NCBI GenBank assembly: GCA_963698715.1
Contig: CAVORW010000007.1
Span: 1 to 64,000 of the forward strand
Direction of reading: 5' to 3'
Origin: CAWHJB01 sp963698715
GTDB lineage: Bacteria; Chloroflexota; Anaerolineae; Anaerolineales; UBA4823
Length of the DNA: 64,000 nt
Shown here one piece after another: positions 54,874 to 63,673 of the stretch. A model generated the notes under the pieces. The model saw only the letters and a list, made by a program, of their open reading frames with translations, was not told the origin of the DNA and made no database searches. A program made the position numbers and the translations under genes. How positions within the stretch are numbered: position 1 is the first letter of the stretch; each line of letters starts with the position of its first letter.

Positions 54874-57072
54874 ATGATTGCCCTTCGTCGAACTTTGCTG
54901 GTTCCCCTTTTACTTACGCTTATATTTGGATTTGTGGGCTGTTCGCCCATCCAACCGCCTGGCCCGGATAGTTCAGCTTTGCCAGCACCGGTTACCTCGG
55001 TGGATGGCGAGCCGATCGTGCTAAAAGTGATCGTCCGGGAGCCCGGGATCTATGTGATGGATGCCCAGGAGCTCAAGCGGGCTGGTATTGATCTGGCAGC
55101 TTTCGAAAGCAGGCCGATCCGTTTATTTTGGAGAGGCATTTCAGTACCAGTTTGGGTAGATAACGCTGTCGAGCGGCTGCGATTCTACGCCCAGGCCAGC
55201 CAAAGCATCTACAGTGCAGAAAATATCTACTTGCTCGTGCAAGGCGACGAGAACGCTGACCCAGATTCTGCCTTCTGGCGAACTCAAGGAACCCTTCCGG
55301 ATCAAACTGAAACACTCCCACCTGCCCAGAACCTGGTAAGCGCAGATGCTTTAGCGACTGGTTTGGTTTCTGTATCTACCCGCCTGGAAGAAAATCTTCA
55401 GTATTACCCCCAGGTTGAAGCCGGCGATCACTGGCTGTGGGTATCTCTGCCGGCGCCTAAAACACACGAATTCGAGCTGTCCTTAGCGGATGTAGACCAG
55501 GCCCCTGGCGCAATCCGGATTTCTGTTTGGGCCAGAACCGAAGGCCCAGGCGCGGTGGATCATCATTTGAAAATATCGATCAATGGCAGTCAGGTGGCTG
55601 ATCACACCTGGGATGGCAGAGGACGGCATGAAATCGTAGCCCCGGTTCCGGCAGGCACCTGGAAACGGAACACCAATACAATTGAGGTGCAGGCCCCGGG
55701 CGATACCGGTAATCCGGCTGACGTGGTCGTTATCGATTGGATTGATGTTGTCACGGCTCAACGATTCTTGCCTGAAAACGACCTGTTATTTTACATCAGT
55801 ACTGGCAGGTCCCAGCCGCTGGATGGGTTTAATTCACCTATTGAGGGTTACGACGTATCGGAGCCCCTCAAACCGGAAAGGCTGGACCGCGCCCTGGTCG
55901 CAGGCAATACATTTACGGGCCGGGCCGGGCATGCTTACTGGCTGGCAGGCGTTGATGGTGGCCTTACGCCAGATGCGATCGCCCCTGTGAGTACCAGCCC
56001 AAGCTTGCGGGCGGCCGACCCCGGTGCCGAATATATCGCCATCGGGCCTCCAGATCTGTTGGCTCCATTACAGCCATTATTGGATTTTCGAAGCCAAACC
56101 GGGTTGACAGTCATGGCAGTTCCTCTGCAGGCTGTTTATGACCAGTTCAACGGCGGTCTGCCGGAGCCCGAAGCTATCCGTTCTTTTTTGCGCTTTGCCA
56201 GCCAGTCCTGGCAGATTAAGCCCCGTTATTTACTGCTGGTCGGGGACGGAACCTACGATCCTTTAGGTTATCAAGCCCCGCCCGAAGCGAACCGGCTGCC
56301 GGTTTTCCTGATCAATACGGTTTATGGGGGCGAGACTGGCAGTGATGTATTATTTGCCCAGTTGGATGACGATCGAGCGCCTGACCTGGCAGTGGGCAGG
56401 GTCCCCGCTCAAACCCCGGAGCAGGTGGCAGCCTTGGTTGAGAAAACCCTGGCATATGAGCAGCAGCCTGCCGGAACGGACTGGAAATCGCGCGTGCTGG
56501 CAGTTGCTGATGGACAGGAAGAAACCTTTCGATCCGATGCCCAGCGGTTTCTGGCGATTTTCCCGGATGATGTGGCAGTAGAACTAATGGCTCCTGCCGC
56601 AGGGGATACTTCCGTGAATCAGGAGATTGTCAGCCGATTGAATCAGGGCGATGGTTTGATCGCCTATTTTGGGCATGGCAGCATCAACATGTGGGGCAGA
56701 GATCGGCTGTTCTCCACTGAGGACGTGCCACGGTTGCAAAACAAAGACCGCTATCCAATCATGATCAATATGACCTGCCTGACCGGGCTGTTTACACATC
56801 CGAAAGAGACTTCCCTGGCTGAGGCAGTGCTCTGGCAGCCATTGGCTGGCGCAGTAGCCGTGCTGGCTCCGACCAGCCTGACCCTGCCGACTGAGCAGGG
56901 ATTTTTGAGCCAGGCTTTGATTGAGGCTCTTTTAGATCAACCGGACGTCACCCTGGGGGAGGCGCTGCTCTATGCTCGCCGGCAGATATCGTTAGAAAAT
57001 ACCGGGTCAATGGATGTCATGGAAACGTTCTTACTGTTTGGCGATCCGGCATTGAGAGTGGCTTTGGATTAA
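54874..57072 (+). CDS. C25 (gingipain-type) peptidase lipoprotein, 732 residues
   Basis: A lipoprotein signal with lipobox GFVGC at about residues 19-23 leads into a beta domain (IYVMDAQELKRAGIDLAAFE), a carbohydrate-binding-like sandwich (about residues 175-290) and a C25 catalytic domain from about residue 385. The dyad is His601 in YFGHGSINMWGR and Cys635 in NMTCLTGLF. The same VGDG motif (LLLVGDGTYDP) is present as in the first C25 gene. It ends soon after the catalytic domain, without the C-terminal domain of the first. The two are separate subtypes: one secreted, one membrane-tethered. It ends the five-gene operon. Confidence 0.85.
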   Translation: MIALRRTLLVPLLLTLIFGFVGCSPIQPPGPDSSALPAPVTSVDGEPIVLKVIVREPGIYVMDAQELKRAGIDLAAFESRPIRLFWRGISVPVWVDNAVERLRFYAQASQSIYSAENIYLLVQGDENADPDSAFWRTQGTLPDQTETLPPAQNLVSADALATGLVSVSTRLEENLQYYPQVEAGDHWLWVSLPAPKTHEFELSLADVDQAPGAIRISVWARTEGPGAVDHHLKISINGSQVADHTWDGRGRHEIVAPVPAGTWKRNTNTIEVQAPGDTGNPADVVVIDWIDVVTAQRFLPENDLLFYISTGRSQPLDGFNSPIEGYDVSEPLKPERLDRALVAGNTFTGRAGHAYWLAGVDGGLTPDAIAPVSTSPSLRAADPGAEYIAIGPPDLLAPLQPLLDFRSQTGLTVMAVPLQAVYDQFNGGLPEPEAIRSFLRFASQSWQIKPRYLLLVGDGTYDPLGYQAPPEANRLPVFLINTVYGGETGSDVLFAQLDDDRAPDLAVGRVPAQTPEQVAALVEKTLAYEQQPAGTDWKSRVLAVADGQEETFRSDAQRFLAIFPDDVAVELMAPAAGDTSVNQEIVSRLNQGDGLIAYFGHGSINMWGRDRLFSTEDVPRLQNKDRYPIMINMTCLTGLFTHPKETSLAEAVLWQPLAGAVAVLAPTSLTLPTEQGFLSQALIEALLDQPDVTLGEALLYARRQISLENTGSMDVMETFLLFGDPALRVALD

Positions 57073-57146
57073 ACCCGGGTCGCCCAGCTCATTTAATAGA
57101 ACTGAGAATCCGATCAAAATGTATTTGGGATTTGTAGCTTTGGGGG

Positions 57147-59030
57147 CTAATAATGAGTCAGGCTGCCATCGATCCTGGCCTGGCGCACCGCCAGGCGAAA
57201 GATAAATAGGCTGGCGGGCAGCAGAAGCACACAAAAAGCTGTCAGCGCCAGAATCTGTGGCATTAATTGCCCGATCGTGGCGCCATTCAACAAGGCCTGC
57301 CGCAGAGCTTCCAGCGCGTAGGTGATGGGCAGCAGTTTGGCAAGGGTTTGTAACCCTCCGGGTAAAACAGCTACCGGATAATAAACTCCACCCAGGAAGC
57401 TGGAAGCCGCACTGAAGAGCCAAGCAATCGGATCTCCCCGTTTTAAAACCATAATAAAGCTGGCTGCTATGATCCCCAGACTGCTGAATACGATCACGGT
57501 CAGCAGCAAGATCAACCCAACGCTAGCGAGATTGGCCTGCATAAAATCGACCCTCAGGAAAACTGCTCCCACCCCCAGGTAAACGAAGACTCGCAAAGTT
57601 GTCATCCAGTAGTCCCACAAAGCCGCCGATAAAATGATCATTGGCAGGCGGGTGGGCGTTGCGAGCATGGCTTCCAGGGTGCCGGTAGTTTGGGCCTGGC
57701 GGATGCTGTTTGAAAAACTGGAAAGACCAACGCCAAAATAACCGGAGAAGGCAATTCCAATCAACACAAATGAGAAATAATCTCCGCCATAATCTGCCAG
57801 GAACGGGCTGGCCGCCGCTCCAAGCAGGTTCGCGATGAAGTAGAACACCCCGACCATGAAAAATACATTGAAGAATTGGAAAAAGAAAGCGAAGCGGTAG
57901 CTGAGCTCGTTTTGAAAATCGCGTTTCAGAAATGCCAATATGACGGGCAGAAAAGGAATATCCGATGGCCGTGAAGCAGTTAATTCAGTGCTTCGGTTGG
58001 ATTGGTTTGATGGTTGTACCGTCGTTGGGTTACTATCATCCCGATCAGTTTCTAATAGCTGTGAGAAAATGTGGTCGAGAGAGGCCGGTTGCGGCTGGAT
58101 GGATTGGATCGGTATCGCTCGCCGGCGCAGCCAATCAATTGCCTGGTTGATATCCGTTGACTGGCTTTCGGCTGGCAGATGGATGGCAGTCAGCGGCTGA
58201 TTATCCGACCATTCCAATTGGGCTTCGGGAAATCCTTTAGCCAGCTCCGCCGCCTGATCTGGCTGCAGTCCGCTGACAGATAAGATCATCTGCCCGCTCA
58301 GGTTCAATCTCTGGCGCAGTTCTGAGACTTTGCCGGACGCCAGGATTTGACCGCGATCCATTATGGCAATTCGGCTGCAGAGTTGTTGGGCTTCGATCAG
58401 GTTATGGGTGGTTAAGAACACCGTGATGCCTAACCGCTCGTGCAGTTCGAAGTGGATGAGCTCGTGCAGCCGGGCCGCCGCGATTGGATCCAGGCCCTTG
58501 CTGGGCTCATCCAGAAAGAGCAGGCGCGGCTGGTTGAGCAGAGCCCGGGCGATTGTCAAACGCTGCCGCATCCCAGACGAGTAAGTCTGAAAGCGGCGGT
58601 CGGCGAATTCCATGAGCTGGACTTGATCCAGGACAGACTCGACTCGTTCGCTTTTCAGTTTGCCTGCTAATCCGAACAGGCTGGCGAAAAAGTCGAGATT
58701 TTGTCTGCCGGTCAGCCGCCAGTAGAAACTGCGCTCGTCGCTGGCAGCCAGGCCAATCGATTGCTTAAGTTGATTTTCCTGTTGGAGTGAAAAACCGTTC
58801 ACTAAGGCCGAACCCGAACTCGGTAAGATCAGCGTACAGAGCAGCTTGATGAGCGTGGTTTTGCCGGCCCCATTGGGTCCCAGTAAACCAAATACTTCAC
58901 CCTCACGGACAGCCAAACTGACCCGGTTGACAGCCGGTAGTTGGGCGCTCGAGCGCTTGATAATCTGACGCCAGCCGGTTGAAGCAGGAAAGATCTTGGT
59001 TAATGCTTGCGTTTGTATGGCCCAGTCCAA
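57147..59030 (-). CDS. ABC-2 transporter, ATPase fused to permease
   Basis: A 627-residue fusion. The NBD has Walker A GPNGAGKTT at 51-59, the LSGGQ-like YSSGMRQRL near 153 and Walker B LLFLDEPSKGLDP. The ABC-2 permease (about residues 370-620) has six helices, with FSFVLIGIAFSGYFGVGLSS and LPITYALEALRQALLNG. The start is the TTG at 59028-59030 with GGAG nine bases before it. ABC-2 exporters carry polysaccharides, antibiotics or lipids outward. It converges with the C25 operon from the other strand and may export a glycan or a peptide. No operon partner is next to it. Confidence 0.88.
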   Translation of the reverse strand: MDWAIQTQALTKIFPASTGWRQIIKRSSAQLPAVNRVSLAVREGEVFGLLGPNGAGKTTLIKLLCTLILPSSGSALVNGFSLQQENQLKQSIGLAASDERSFYWRLTGRQNLDFFASLFGLAGKLKSERVESVLDQVQLMEFADRRFQTYSSGMRQRLTIARALLNQPRLLFLDEPSKGLDPIAAARLHELIHFELHERLGITVFLTTHNLIEAQQLCSRIAIMDRGQILASGKVSELRQRLNLSGQMILSVSGLQPDQAAELAKGFPEAQLEWSDNQPLTAIHLPAESQSTDINQAIDWLRRRAIPIQSIQPQPASLDHIFSQLLETDRDDSNPTTVQPSNQSNRSTELTASRPSDIPFLPVILAFLKRDFQNELSYRFAFFFQFFNVFFMVGVFYFIANLLGAAASPFLADYGGDYFSFVLIGIAFSGYFGVGLSSFSNSIRQAQTTGTLEAMLATPTRLPMIILSAALWDYWMTTLRVFVYLGVGAVFLRVDFMQANLASVGLILLLTVIVFSSLGIIAASFIMVLKRGDPIAWLFSAASSFLGGVYYPVAVLPGGLQTLAKLLPITYALEALRQALLNGATIGQLMPQILALTAFCVLLLPASLFIFRLAVRQARIDGSLTHY

Positions 59031-59200
59031 AAAATGTCTCCCATGGATGCTCCGGTGACGTGGTTATCCAGCCTGGCCACTTCAGGAGAAACTGGCGAAA
59101 TTGGATGGATTCAGGGTAATGATCCCGGCAATACTCAATTTAGCCCTGTCTGCTGCCCGGAGGGTTTCTTGAACGGCTTGGTAGTACCTATCGTCGAAAT

Positions 59201-62014
59201 TTACTGAGCCGGCAACTCGCCGGATAATTTCAAGATATTTTCGGCAGCCCGTTTGCCCAGGTGGAAGCGGATCACCCGCCGTCCGGCATCGATCAATGCC
59301 TGCCGGTCGCCAAGGGCTTGGGCCAGGGCAAGAACGCCAAAACTAAGCACGGAATCATTTTTACCGGCTTCGAGTGGGATGCTTATTTCCTCTAGCGGGT
59401 CAGAAGTGAACTGGACAAATAGCCCATGCCCGCCATCTCCCTTATGAAGCTGGCCGGTAGAGTGCAGGAAGCGCGGCCCATACCCGTTGGTGGTTGCCAG
59501 TTGGTAACGTTGCAGGAGTTGGCCGCGCAAATGCTTGAGCGCTTCAGTAGTTGCCTGGCTGGGAGGAATAAAAGCCTGCAGGCTGATGTACTCGCCCGGT
59601 TTGCCTTGTTCCAGAAAAGCCTGCAAGGCTCCGGCGGCAGTGCTGGCGCCTGCATCCCCAAACACCTGGATATCACCATCCACCAGAGAGGGAGCCTCCC
59701 TGGGCAGCTCTCCGCTTTCGCTAAATGCAGCTACCATCTTGCGGGCGGCTTTTTTAGCGCTCTCGACGTTTGGCTGGTCGAACGGTTGGATCCCCAGTCG
59801 GTATCCGGCTACCGCGGTTGCCAGCTCCCACAGGAAAAACTGGCCGCCCAGATCATAACGATCTCCCAATTCGATGGGCACAACTGGGTGCCCCAGCCCC
59901 TCAAGAGCTTCCAGTCGGTATGCTTCAGGGCTTTTACCCATCCGGACGAATATCCGGTCGTGGCCGTATATACCCGGTTCTCCGGGCGGCTCGGCGACCA
60001 CGGGCAGGATGCCCTGGCCTTCTTTGCCGGTGCTTTCTGCGATGAGCTGCTCAACCCAATCGCCGAAGCTGGCGATGCCTGGCTCAAGCACCAGGGTCAA
60101 CTTATCGCGACCGAGTTTAGCATACTCCCCCAGGATGGCACCGAGTAAGGCAGCCGGGTTTTCCGCCGCTGCAACCTGGGGTCCGCAAGCTTTGGCCATC
60201 GCTGCGGCTCGATCCAGAAGCTGGGGCAAATCTACACCGCTCAAGGCAGCAGGCACCAACCCAAAATAAGACAAGACCGAATAACGGCCACCAATATTCG
60301 GATTATTTTCAAATACTGCCCGGAAATGATATTTTTCGGCCAATTTTATGAGTTTACTGCCTGGATCAGTGATTGCGATGAAGTGTTCCCCGGCTTTTTG
60401 GCTGCCCAGTGAATCGGCTACCTGATTGTAGAAAAAGCGGAAGAACGATAAGGTCTCCTCGGTGGTGCCGGATTTTGTGGAAACTATAAACAGGGTGCGG
60501 GCGAGATCCAGAGCTTGTAAATGGTCCAGGACAGCCTGCGGGGTGGTGCTATCGATGACGGACAGGTCGAGAAAGCCTGTCTGCTGGCCAAAAATGAGGC
60601 TGAAAAGTTCGGGTGCCAAACTTGACCCGCCCATACCCATCAGCAAGCCTTGCGTATAGCCATCTCTTTGAACACCGCTAACAAACCTTTCAATAGTCGG
60701 TAATGCGGAACGCATTTCCTGCAGGATATCCATCCAGCCCAGGCGGTTGGTGATCTCCTCCGGATTCGGCTTCCAGACTGTATGGTCATGGACCCAAATG
60801 CGGGGCATAATTTGGTGGTGTTCCATTTCTTGCAGTGCCTGCGCGATGGTCTTTTCTTTTTTAAAGCGCCCCAGATTGGCTGCTAAGAATGTTGGGTTGG
60901 CCATAATTCGCCGGCGCTTGGCATCGATCGTTTTAAGTAGTGATTCAAACGAGTTCGCAAAGGACAATACACCTTCTGCCTCCAGCTCATCGGTGATCTG
61001 ACGCATCGAAATGCCGAGGTTTGCCAGGGTTTTTAAAGCCTGTTGGGCGGCCTCCAGCCCGTCTTCAATTGAAAGACGAACCGAGCCATGGTCCTCAAAA
61101 TCTTCCAGGGTCGCCTGGGGGAGGGTGTTGATCGTATCTCTGGCAATCAGTTCCTGAACGTATAGGATATCCGAATAGGCTGGATTCTTGGTGCTGGTTG
61201 AGGCCCACAGGGGTCGCTGAATGCGAGCCCCTTTACTTCGAAGGTGGTTGAATCGCGAGCTGGAGAAGACTTCTTTAAATTGTTGGTAAGCCAACTTGCT
61301 GTTGGCGACTGCGATTTGCCCGCGCAGCTCAGCAGCCTGATCTGCCTGGGGGGCTTCTTTCACCATCATCTCTTCAAGGCGCTCATCTACTTTGGTGTCC
61401 ACGCGTGAAACAAAAAACGAAGCCACTGAGGCGATCTGATCAACAGCCAATCCATCCTGGAGCCGCTGCTCAAGTCCACTGAGATAAGCATCCATGACCG
61501 CTGCGTAACGGGCAAGTGAAAATATCAGGGTCACGTTGACGTTGATGCCGGCTGAGATTGCCTGGCGGATGGCGGGCAAGCCTTCTTCCGTGGCAGGGAT
61601 TTTAATCATCAAGTTTGGGCGGTTGACCAATTCCCACAACCTTTGAGCTTCTTCAACCGTACCCTGGGTATCACGGGCCAGGGTCGGAGCGACTTCGAGG
61701 CTGACGAAACCATCCTGACCTTGATTGGCGTCATAGACAGGGCGCAGCAAGTCGGCCGCTGTTTGAATATCTTCAACGGTCAAGGCGGTATAGATCTCGG
61801 CGGTTGATTTGCCTGCCAATACCAGCGACTCCATCGCACGGTCATAATCGCTGCTTCCGGCGATCGCTTTATCAAAGATAGTTGGGTTGCTGGTCATTCC
61901 ACGCAAACCACGGTCAATCAGCGACTGCAGCGAGCCATCTTCTAAGAAAGAGCGGCGAATATAATCAAGCCATATCGCCTGACCTAAGGCGGATAATTGT
62001 TGCATTTTACTCAT
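59201..62014 (-). CDS. tal-pgi: Bifunctional transaldolase / glucose-6-phosphate isomerase
   Basis: A 937-residue fusion of two central-carbon enzymes. The transaldolase part is residues 1-370: GMTSNPTIFDKAIAGSSDYD and the Schiff-base Lys in LMIKIPATEEG, with NVTLIFSLARY further on. The isomerase part starts around 430: MGGSSLAPELF and FIVSTKSGTTEETLSFF bind the phosphate. Both enzymes interconvert fructose-6-phosphate, and the fusion is typical of Chloroflexota, Cyanobacteria and some actinobacteria. GGAG six bases before the ATG supports the start. It appears intact and is the best housekeeping marker in the window. Confidence 0.93.
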   Translation of the reverse strand: MSKMQQLSALGQAIWLDYIRRSFLEDGSLQSLIDRGLRGMTSNPTIFDKAIAGSSDYDRAMESLVLAGKSTAEIYTALTVEDIQTAADLLRPVYDANQGQDGFVSLEVAPTLARDTQGTVEEAQRLWELVNRPNLMIKIPATEEGLPAIRQAISAGINVNVTLIFSLARYAAVMDAYLSGLEQRLQDGLAVDQIASVASFFVSRVDTKVDERLEEMMVKEAPQADQAAELRGQIAVANSKLAYQQFKEVFSSSRFNHLRSKGARIQRPLWASTSTKNPAYSDILYVQELIARDTINTLPQATLEDFEDHGSVRLSIEDGLEAAQQALKTLANLGISMRQITDELEAEGVLSFANSFESLLKTIDAKRRRIMANPTFLAANLGRFKKEKTIAQALQEMEHHQIMPRIWVHDHTVWKPNPEEITNRLGWMDILQEMRSALPTIERFVSGVQRDGYTQGLLMGMGGSSLAPELFSLIFGQQTGFLDLSVIDSTTPQAVLDHLQALDLARTLFIVSTKSGTTEETLSFFRFFYNQVADSLGSQKAGEHFIAITDPGSKLIKLAEKYHFRAVFENNPNIGGRYSVLSYFGLVPAALSGVDLPQLLDRAAAMAKACGPQVAAAENPAALLGAILGEYAKLGRDKLTLVLEPGIASFGDWVEQLIAESTGKEGQGILPVVAEPPGEPGIYGHDRIFVRMGKSPEAYRLEALEGLGHPVVPIELGDRYDLGGQFFLWELATAVAGYRLGIQPFDQPNVESAKKAARKMVAAFSESGELPREAPSLVDGDIQVFGDAGASTAAGALQAFLEQGKPGEYISLQAFIPPSQATTEALKHLRGQLLQRYQLATTNGYGPRFLHSTGQLHKGDGGHGLFVQFTSDPLEEISIPLEAGKNDSVLSFGVLALAQALGDRQALIDAGRRVIRFHLGKRAAENILKLSGELPAQ

Positions 62015-62142
62015 AACTGACTCCTAATAAGGGACGAAGTACGCCAGGATCACATCGGTAAGCTGGCTGAGCTGGGTCGTTTGGATTGGGCCAGAACCGG
62101 GTGCTACCCAACTTCGGTAATCGTCAGAACTCCATAATAGAT

Positions 62143-62847
62143 TCAAACTGAAATAGCAACCTGGCTGATCGCCTTGGACGCATCGGAAATTAGAAAGAGA
62201 ATGACGTCCGCAATAGATTCTGGAGGTGTCCAGTTGCTAACATCAGCATCTGGCATCTGCTCTCGAAGTTCAGGAGTGTCGATGGTACCTGGGAGCAGGC
62301 TGTATACTCGCACGCCATTCTTTTTTAAGCCAGCAGCCAGGCTCTCAGTTAATCTAAGGCCGGCAGCTTTGGCTGCGCTGTAGGCGCCATTGCGGCTGCT
62401 GGCTTTCAACGCCGATTGGGCTCCAATGTTCACTATTACACCAGATTCCTGGTTTGCCATAATCGGGGCTACAGCATGAGCGGCTGCCAGGACTGTATGA
62501 ACGTGCTGTTTGAACATTCGCGCCAGCACAACTTCTTCCGTATCCTGGACATACATTCCTCCAGCGTAGCCGCCGACCGTGGCGACAAATGCGTCGACGC
62601 GGCCAAAATGAGTGTTTGTGCGGTTCACAGCCGTCTGCATGGCTACCAGGCTGGCAGCATCTATGTTTTCGATCATGAGAAACTGGGGGGTTTGCTCCAT
62701 CTCTGGGTAGAGCTTGCTCAGCCGCCCGGATTTGTAATCCAATAAGCTCAAATTGGCTCCGGTGGTGGCTAATGCCCTGGTGACGGCCTGTCCGAGTGGT
62801 CCTGCAGCGCCGGTCACTACGACTGTTTTATCACTGAAATTATACAT
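62143..62847 (-). CDS. Short-chain dehydrogenase/reductase
   Basis: A 234-residue SDR. The Rossmann motif reads VVVTGAAGPLGQAVTRAL and the active-site pair is Y-x3-K in NGAYSAAKAAG. The first Gly-rich motif lacks the third Gly of the classical TGxxxGxG. The ATG at 62847 is preceded by GGAG five bases upstream; the in-frame codon at 62874 lacks a site. Its substrate cannot be told. The C-terminal end (AISQVAISV) is slightly short of what is usual. Confidence 0.8.
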   Translation of the reverse strand: MYNFSDKTVVVTGAAGPLGQAVTRALATTGANLSLLDYKSGRLSKLYPEMEQTPQFLMIENIDAASLVAMQTAVNRTNTHFGRVDAFVATVGGYAGGMYVQDTEEVVLARMFKQHVHTVLAAAHAVAPIMANQESGVIVNIGAQSALKASSRNGAYSAAKAAGLRLTESLAAGLKKNGVRVYSLLPGTIDTPELREQMPDADVSNWTPPESIADVILFLISDASKAISQVAISV

Positions 62848-63001
62848 ACATTCTCCGTCTGGCCCCACTAACACATCTACTTCGACAAAACCTCATTATA
62901 AGTTTACCTTAAAGTTAGCCGCTGCCCCAGTGATTGTTAACAAAAAATGTGCAGCCGAACATGTAGCACGAACTGCACATCGAAAGCCAAACTCTTTTCG
63001 A

Positions 63002-63673
63002 TCAGTCCGGCTTCAACCTGTCGAAATACTCGGTTGGATTGCTCTGAGGCTCGCCCTCCGTCTCCACCACTTCTAAGGTTACATTGCGAGCAGCTGGCTC
63101 ATCCAAAGCCGCAATGCAGAGCCGGGCAACATCCGCACGGGTGACCATCCCTGTGATCTTATCCCCTTGTCCGATGAGCAGGCGCTTGATGCCACCTGGA
63201 CTGTCGGTCAGCCCGCCAGGGCGGATGATTGTATAAGCTAGCCCGCTGTCTCGAAGCGTGTGCTCACCCTTCAATTTCCAATCCAGCACACGTCCGAATC
63301 GATTGAGGGGATGATCGGGTTTAGTGACGGCAATCGAAGAAACCAGTACGAAATGCTTGACATCAGCCTGCTGCGCAGCTTGCACCAGATTCGATACACC
63401 GATGTAATCAACCCATTCCGGGCTGTTATCTGTGCCGGGTGAGCGGCTGCCAGTGGAGCAGATGATTGCGTCAACATTTTCCACCACAGTCCGCAAACTT
63501 TCCGGATTGCGGGTGTCGCCAACTATCACTTCGGGTGCGGTTCCAAACATTTGAGCGGCGCGATTTTCATCCCGAACCAGCAAACAGATTTTTTCACCTC
63601 GATCCAATAGCTGGCGAACGATTTGCGTCCCCAGTCCACCTGTTGCACCGGCAACCAGCAGCCTGCGTCTCAT
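63002..63673 (-). CDS. NAD(P)-binding atypical SDR (NmrA/NAD-dependent epimerase-like)
   Basis: A 223-residue protein. The N-terminus carries LLVAGATGGLGTQIVRQLLD, an NAD(P)-binding Rossmann motif, and later VIVGDTRNPESL and VLVSSIAVTKPDHPLNRFG. It lacks the Tyr-Lys dyad at the expected place and belongs to the atypical group. It starts at 63673, overlapping the stop of the upstream gene (ATGA), so the two are co-translated. Function unclear, possibly a quinone or oxidative-stress-related reductase, given the neighbouring thioredoxin-fold gene. Confidence 0.78.
   Translation of the reverse strand: MRRRLLVAGATGGLGTQIVRQLLDRGEKICLLVRDENRAAQMFGTAPEVIVGDTRNPESLRTVVENVDAIICSTGSRSPGTDNSPEWVDYIGVSNLVQAAQQADVKHFVLVSSIAVTKPDHPLNRFGRVLDWKLKGEHTLRDSGLAYTIIRPGGLTDSPGGIKRLLIGQGDKITGMVTRADVARLCIAALDEPAARNVTLEVVETEGEPQSNPTEYFDRLKPD

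Noticed and set aside
49614..57072. Type IX secretion system locus
   Set aside because: C25 peptidases suggest it, but no por/gld/spr genes and no C-terminal sorting domain are visible.
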